Assembly: GCA_021805955.1 (NCBI GenBank)
Contig: JAJZDO010000089.1
Span: 1 to 7,410, forward strand
Length of the DNA stretch: 7,410 bases
Direction: 5' to 3'
Source: Acidobacteriota bacterium
GTDB lineage: Bacteria; Acidobacteriota; Terriglobia; Terriglobales; Acidobacteriaceae
Positions 5,146 through 7,410 of the stretch are shown here, in pieces (positions within the stretch are counted from its first letter, which is position 1; each line of letters starts with the position of its first letter). The notes beneath the pieces are model-generated. The model had not been told where the DNA came from, did not search any database, and saw only the letters and a list, made by a program, of their open reading frames with translations. The position numbers were made by a program, and so were the translations under genes.

Positions 5146-7410
5146 TCAATTTTGCTCTACGCTTCTTTTTCGTTCCACAGGAGTCGGCTGAAAGGTGATT
5201 TTCCCTGCGCGAGGTACTTCCTGCGCGGCGACGATCCGTACAGGTTTCTCGTGCAGGAGAAGCTCAGTAGCCCGGACCCGAGGATCGCTATGAAACCAGC
5301 GTTGGAAGGCTTTATTGGCGAGAAGGTTCGTAACCGCGAGCAGAGACATGCCCTGATGATGGACCATCCAGGAGCGGACCAGAGTATATCGCGTGCCTGT
5401 TTCGTGTTCGATGTTGGTGGAATAATCCGCCGACTCATAGAAGCCGAAGTCTCCCAGCCAGCCGAGCTTGTCCATTTTGTGTAAATTGGCCAGGGCGCGA
5501 ACGGGGTCGGCTTCCAGAGCAAGCACGGCGGCATACGGCGCGATCACGAGCGAGCCTTCCGCTGTCGGATTCAATGCCAATGTAGGCACTCCGAACGCAT
5601 GGTATTGATAGTTCCCCGCCGCGTCGCGCTGGCTATGGCAGGCTTCCGAGATTCCCCACGGCATCCGTTTACGGGCGACATATTCCTGCTGTGCGCGGAC
5701 AGCTCCCGGCAAAGATTGCGCCAACAAAGTTCCGGGCGATGTTTGCATCCAGAGAGTCGGCATCATGTACTCGAACATCGTGCCGGACCAGGACAGCAAC
5801 ACTGGGTTGCCATCGATCATTGTGGTCTTGCGGCCAAGCTTGAACCAGCTGTCCTGCAGCGCATCGCCTTTGGCAATTGCAAGAAAGATGGCGGTACGCG
5901 CTTCCGAGGCCAGCAGGTCATAGCAGGACTCCAGTCGACACTTTCTACCCGTGTCGTAGCCGATCGTCAGCAGCCGGCGATAAGGATCGAGCATCTCCTG
6001 ATATTCCGTGGCTTGAAACATGCGTTCCGCTATCTCCGCTATAGACTTCAGATTTTCAATCAGCGCGTTCAACCGCGGCTCGCTGGCTTCCAGAGCAACG
6101 ATCAGCTCATTAGCGAGAGGGATAGTTTTCTCAGCAGAGTGCTGCGTCCTTTGCATCCACGCTGTCCGCAGGGCCCGGCAGGTATCCAATGCATTTTCCG
6201 GCGTGTAGAAATCGAGTGGGCGATTTTCTCCACCAGCAGGCACGCCATCCAACACTGCAAATTTCGGGAGCAGCCACGGTAGATACATCTCGATCAAAGC
6301 AGAAAGCGAGCGAAGTCGAGATTCAATCTCGTCGGGTCTATCGGAGTTGAATGGCAGTTCCAATCCAAGCAGTGCTCTGAGCCATGTGTCTTGTTCTGCA
6401 TTTTTTTCTATCCGCAATGCGGATTTTATATTGGACTCCAGCGCGGACGGCGTCTGGACATCCTCAACAATGTCGAGCAGACCTTCCCGTAACGCGGGCA
6501 GCATGGGAGACTGCAACAACTCCAGCGTTCCCATGCGCAGACTGCATAACGAAGCCAAAAAATTCCCGCTGTCGACTGTGGAGGCAATATACGGCGCGAT
6601 CGGCTCCAGCGTGTCCGTGGCATACCAATTCAGCAGATGACCCTTCCACTTGGGAATTTCATCGAGAGTACGCAGGTTTGCGAGCGTTTGCTGTGCGAAT
6701 TCCGGCACCGTCAGGTATCCAAAAAGCACGGCGGCCTGTCGCGCATTCAACTGCAATCCGGCGTTGGTCGGGGAAACGCGCAACGCTTGGACGTTGCCTT
6801 CTTCCTGCACATTGTCTGGCGTCAAACCGTGATTGGCTGGATCGGAATACTGTGCAAAATAACGCCAGGTGCGCCACGCAATTTTCCGCATGAATCGTTC
6901 GTCTTGAGAGGAAAGCTTGACCTCCAATCCGCCCGGAGATCGATTGAGCCATAGCGTTATGGGCTTTGCAAGGGACCAAAGAATCAGGATGGGCAACGCC
7001 CACGGCAGCGCGTGCGGACGAACGAGCAAAACAAGGATCAGCAGCGCCGCCGATAGCAGGGGAACAAGCCCCATGGTGATCTCAACCGGCGTGCGTTTGT
7101 TTCCTCCCAACTCCGCCTCGGCCGCGGTTTCCCATTCCAAAAGACGTTTGCCGGTGACGAAACTTCGAACCAGGGAGCGCACGATGGCGTCGAACATCAG
7201 CAACGTCTGATGTTCGAGAAAAACAAAATTCAGGGCCGTCGAAGACAGCAGCACCAGAGAATCGCGAATTGCCTGGCGCACGTAGCCGCGCTGTTCCGCT
7301 ATGCTCGCCCGAACCAGGGAAAACAGGAACTGGACAAGGACCGGAACGAACACGACCAACAGAGTGGCGATGGTCCAATAGCGAGCGGTTCCGGGCAGCC
7401 ATAACCAACA
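5146..7410 (-). CDS. ndvB: Cyclic beta-1,2-glucan synthase (NdvB/ChvB/Cgs family), C-terminal part, apparently lacking GH94
   Basis: The frame is open to the right edge, so the N-terminus (where the family has its GT84 glycosyltransferase) is outside; 754 residues are visible. From the edge: LWLPGTARYW and a membrane helix (about 10-33), the NdvB signature RLLEWETAAEAE (about 88-99), and two more helices (about 110-155). The conserved segment then begins with TWRYFAQ and PDNVQEE. It continues with SPTNAGLQL and LLNWYATDTLEPIAPYIAST, and YDLLASEART and LSWSGTMFEYMMP follow further on. The glycoamylase-like fold closes with PWGISEA (about 584-590), GFYESADY (about 653-660) and WMVHHQGMSLLA. This region corresponds to the cyclising transglycosylase domain of such synthases (classified, as I recall, as GH189, related to GH144). 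The protein ends about 65 residues after HHQGMS, where relatives continue into a GH94 phosphorylase domain. Products would be periplasmic osmoregulatory beta-1,2-glucans. Alternatively it is a GH144/GH189 membrane protein without GT84. Confidence 0.88.
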   Translation of the reverse strand, partial: CWLWLPGTARYWTIATLLVVFVPVLVQFLFSLVRASIAEQRGYVRQAIRDSLVLLSSTALNFVFLEHQTLLMFDAIVRSLVRSFVTGKRLLEWETAAEAELGGNKRTPVEITMGLVPLLSAALLILVLLVRPHALPWALPILILWSLAKPITLWLNRSPGGLEVKLSSQDERFMRKIAWRTWRYFAQYSDPANHGLTPDNVQEEGNVQALRVSPTNAGLQLNARQAAVLFGYLTVPEFAQQTLANLRTLDEIPKWKGHLLNWYATDTLEPIAPYIASTVDSGNFLASLCSLRMGTLELLQSPMLPALREGLLDIVEDVQTPSALESNIKSALRIEKNAEQDTWLRALLGLELPFNSDRPDEIESRLRSLSALIEMYLPWLLPKFAVLDGVPAGGENRPLDFYTPENALDTCRALRTAWMQRTQHSAEKTIPLANELIVALEASEPRLNALIENLKSIAEIAERMFQATEYQEMLDPYRRLLTIGYDTGRKCRLESCYDLLASEARTAIFLAIAKGDALQDSWFKLGRKTTMIDGNPVLLSWSGTMFEYMMPTLWMQTSPGTLLAQSLPGAVRAQQEYVARKRMPWGISEACHSQRDAAGNYQYHAFGVPTLALNPTAEGSLVIAPYAAVLALEADPVRALANLHKMDKLGWLGDFGFYESADYSTNIEHETGTRYTLVRSWMVHHQGMSLLAVTNLLANKAFQRWFHSDPRVRATELLLHEKPVRIVAAQEVPRAGKITFQPTPVERKRSVEQN
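5172..5189. repeat. Direct repeat copy 2 (3' end of the glucan synthase gene)
   Basis: GTTCCA-CAG-GAGTCGGCT, in the same orientation as the copy at 5094-5110 but inside the opposite-strand gene, where it encodes part of QPTPVER near the C-terminus. The starts of the two copies are 78 nt apart, and both convergent stop codons lie between them. Confidence 0.5.

Noticed and set aside
5126..5417. Ten-base identity TCGATGTTGG at 5126-5135 and 5408-5417
   Set aside because: A 10-nt match within a few hundred bases is within chance expectation and does not extend on either side.
5599..6282. Long + strand open frame (227 codons) antisense to the glucan synthase
   Set aside because: It lies wholly opposite a strongly conserved protein frame. 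Its translation shows no recognisable fold, is rich in Arg/His/Gln as antisense frames of GC-rich genes often are, and has no convincing ribosome binding site.

Overview
The window reads as a moderately GC-rich Gram-negative chromosome segment. The strongest taxonomic hint is the combination of a c-type cytochrome maturation (Ccm, System I) cluster ending in a carboxypeptidase-regulatory-like membrane protein, a CcmH with a CxCxC motif, and an NdvB-type glucan synthase next door. That combination suggests Acidobacteriota (Terriglobia-like), but this is inference from gene content and protein style, not from a marker gene.

Layout. Positions 1-572 (+) hold the 3' part of a tandem universal stress protein gene whose start lies outside the window. 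Positions 573-824 are non-coding, with no convincing promoter or terminator. Positions 825-5113 (+) form a tight four-gene unit. It consists of ccmF (haem lyase core), ccmH (3-nt gap; apocytochrome thiol handling), a 92-residue CcmI-like membrane/coiled-coil protein (ATGA overlap with ccmH) and a 473-residue secreted, membrane-anchored protein (39-nt gap). From position 7410 down to 5146 (-) runs the 3' part of a cyclic beta-1,2-glucan synthase (NdvB/ChvB/Cgs) family gene. It converges on the ccm unit, with only 32 nt between the two stop codons.

How the genes fit together. CcmF, CcmH and CcmI form the module that ligates haem to apocytochrome c in the periplasm. All four conserved CcmF histidines and the tryptophan-rich WWD segment are present, so this CcmF looks functional. 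The partners are atypical. CcmH has five clustered cysteines in place of the classical CxxC. The CcmI-like protein is only the first membrane helix plus a cytoplasmic helix, with no second membrane helix and no TPR domain. The last gene product ends in a cytoplasmic helical module that resembles the one in the CcmI-like protein (11 of 33 identical positions, ungapped). The most interesting hypothesis here is that CcmI function is split or re-engineered between these two proteins.

The glucan synthase gene stops just after its glycoamylase-like (cyclisation) domain, where family members normally continue into a GH94 phosphorylase domain. A near-perfect 17/18-nt direct repeat brackets the two convergent stop codons. 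No tRNA, rRNA, CRISPR array or insertion sequence was seen.
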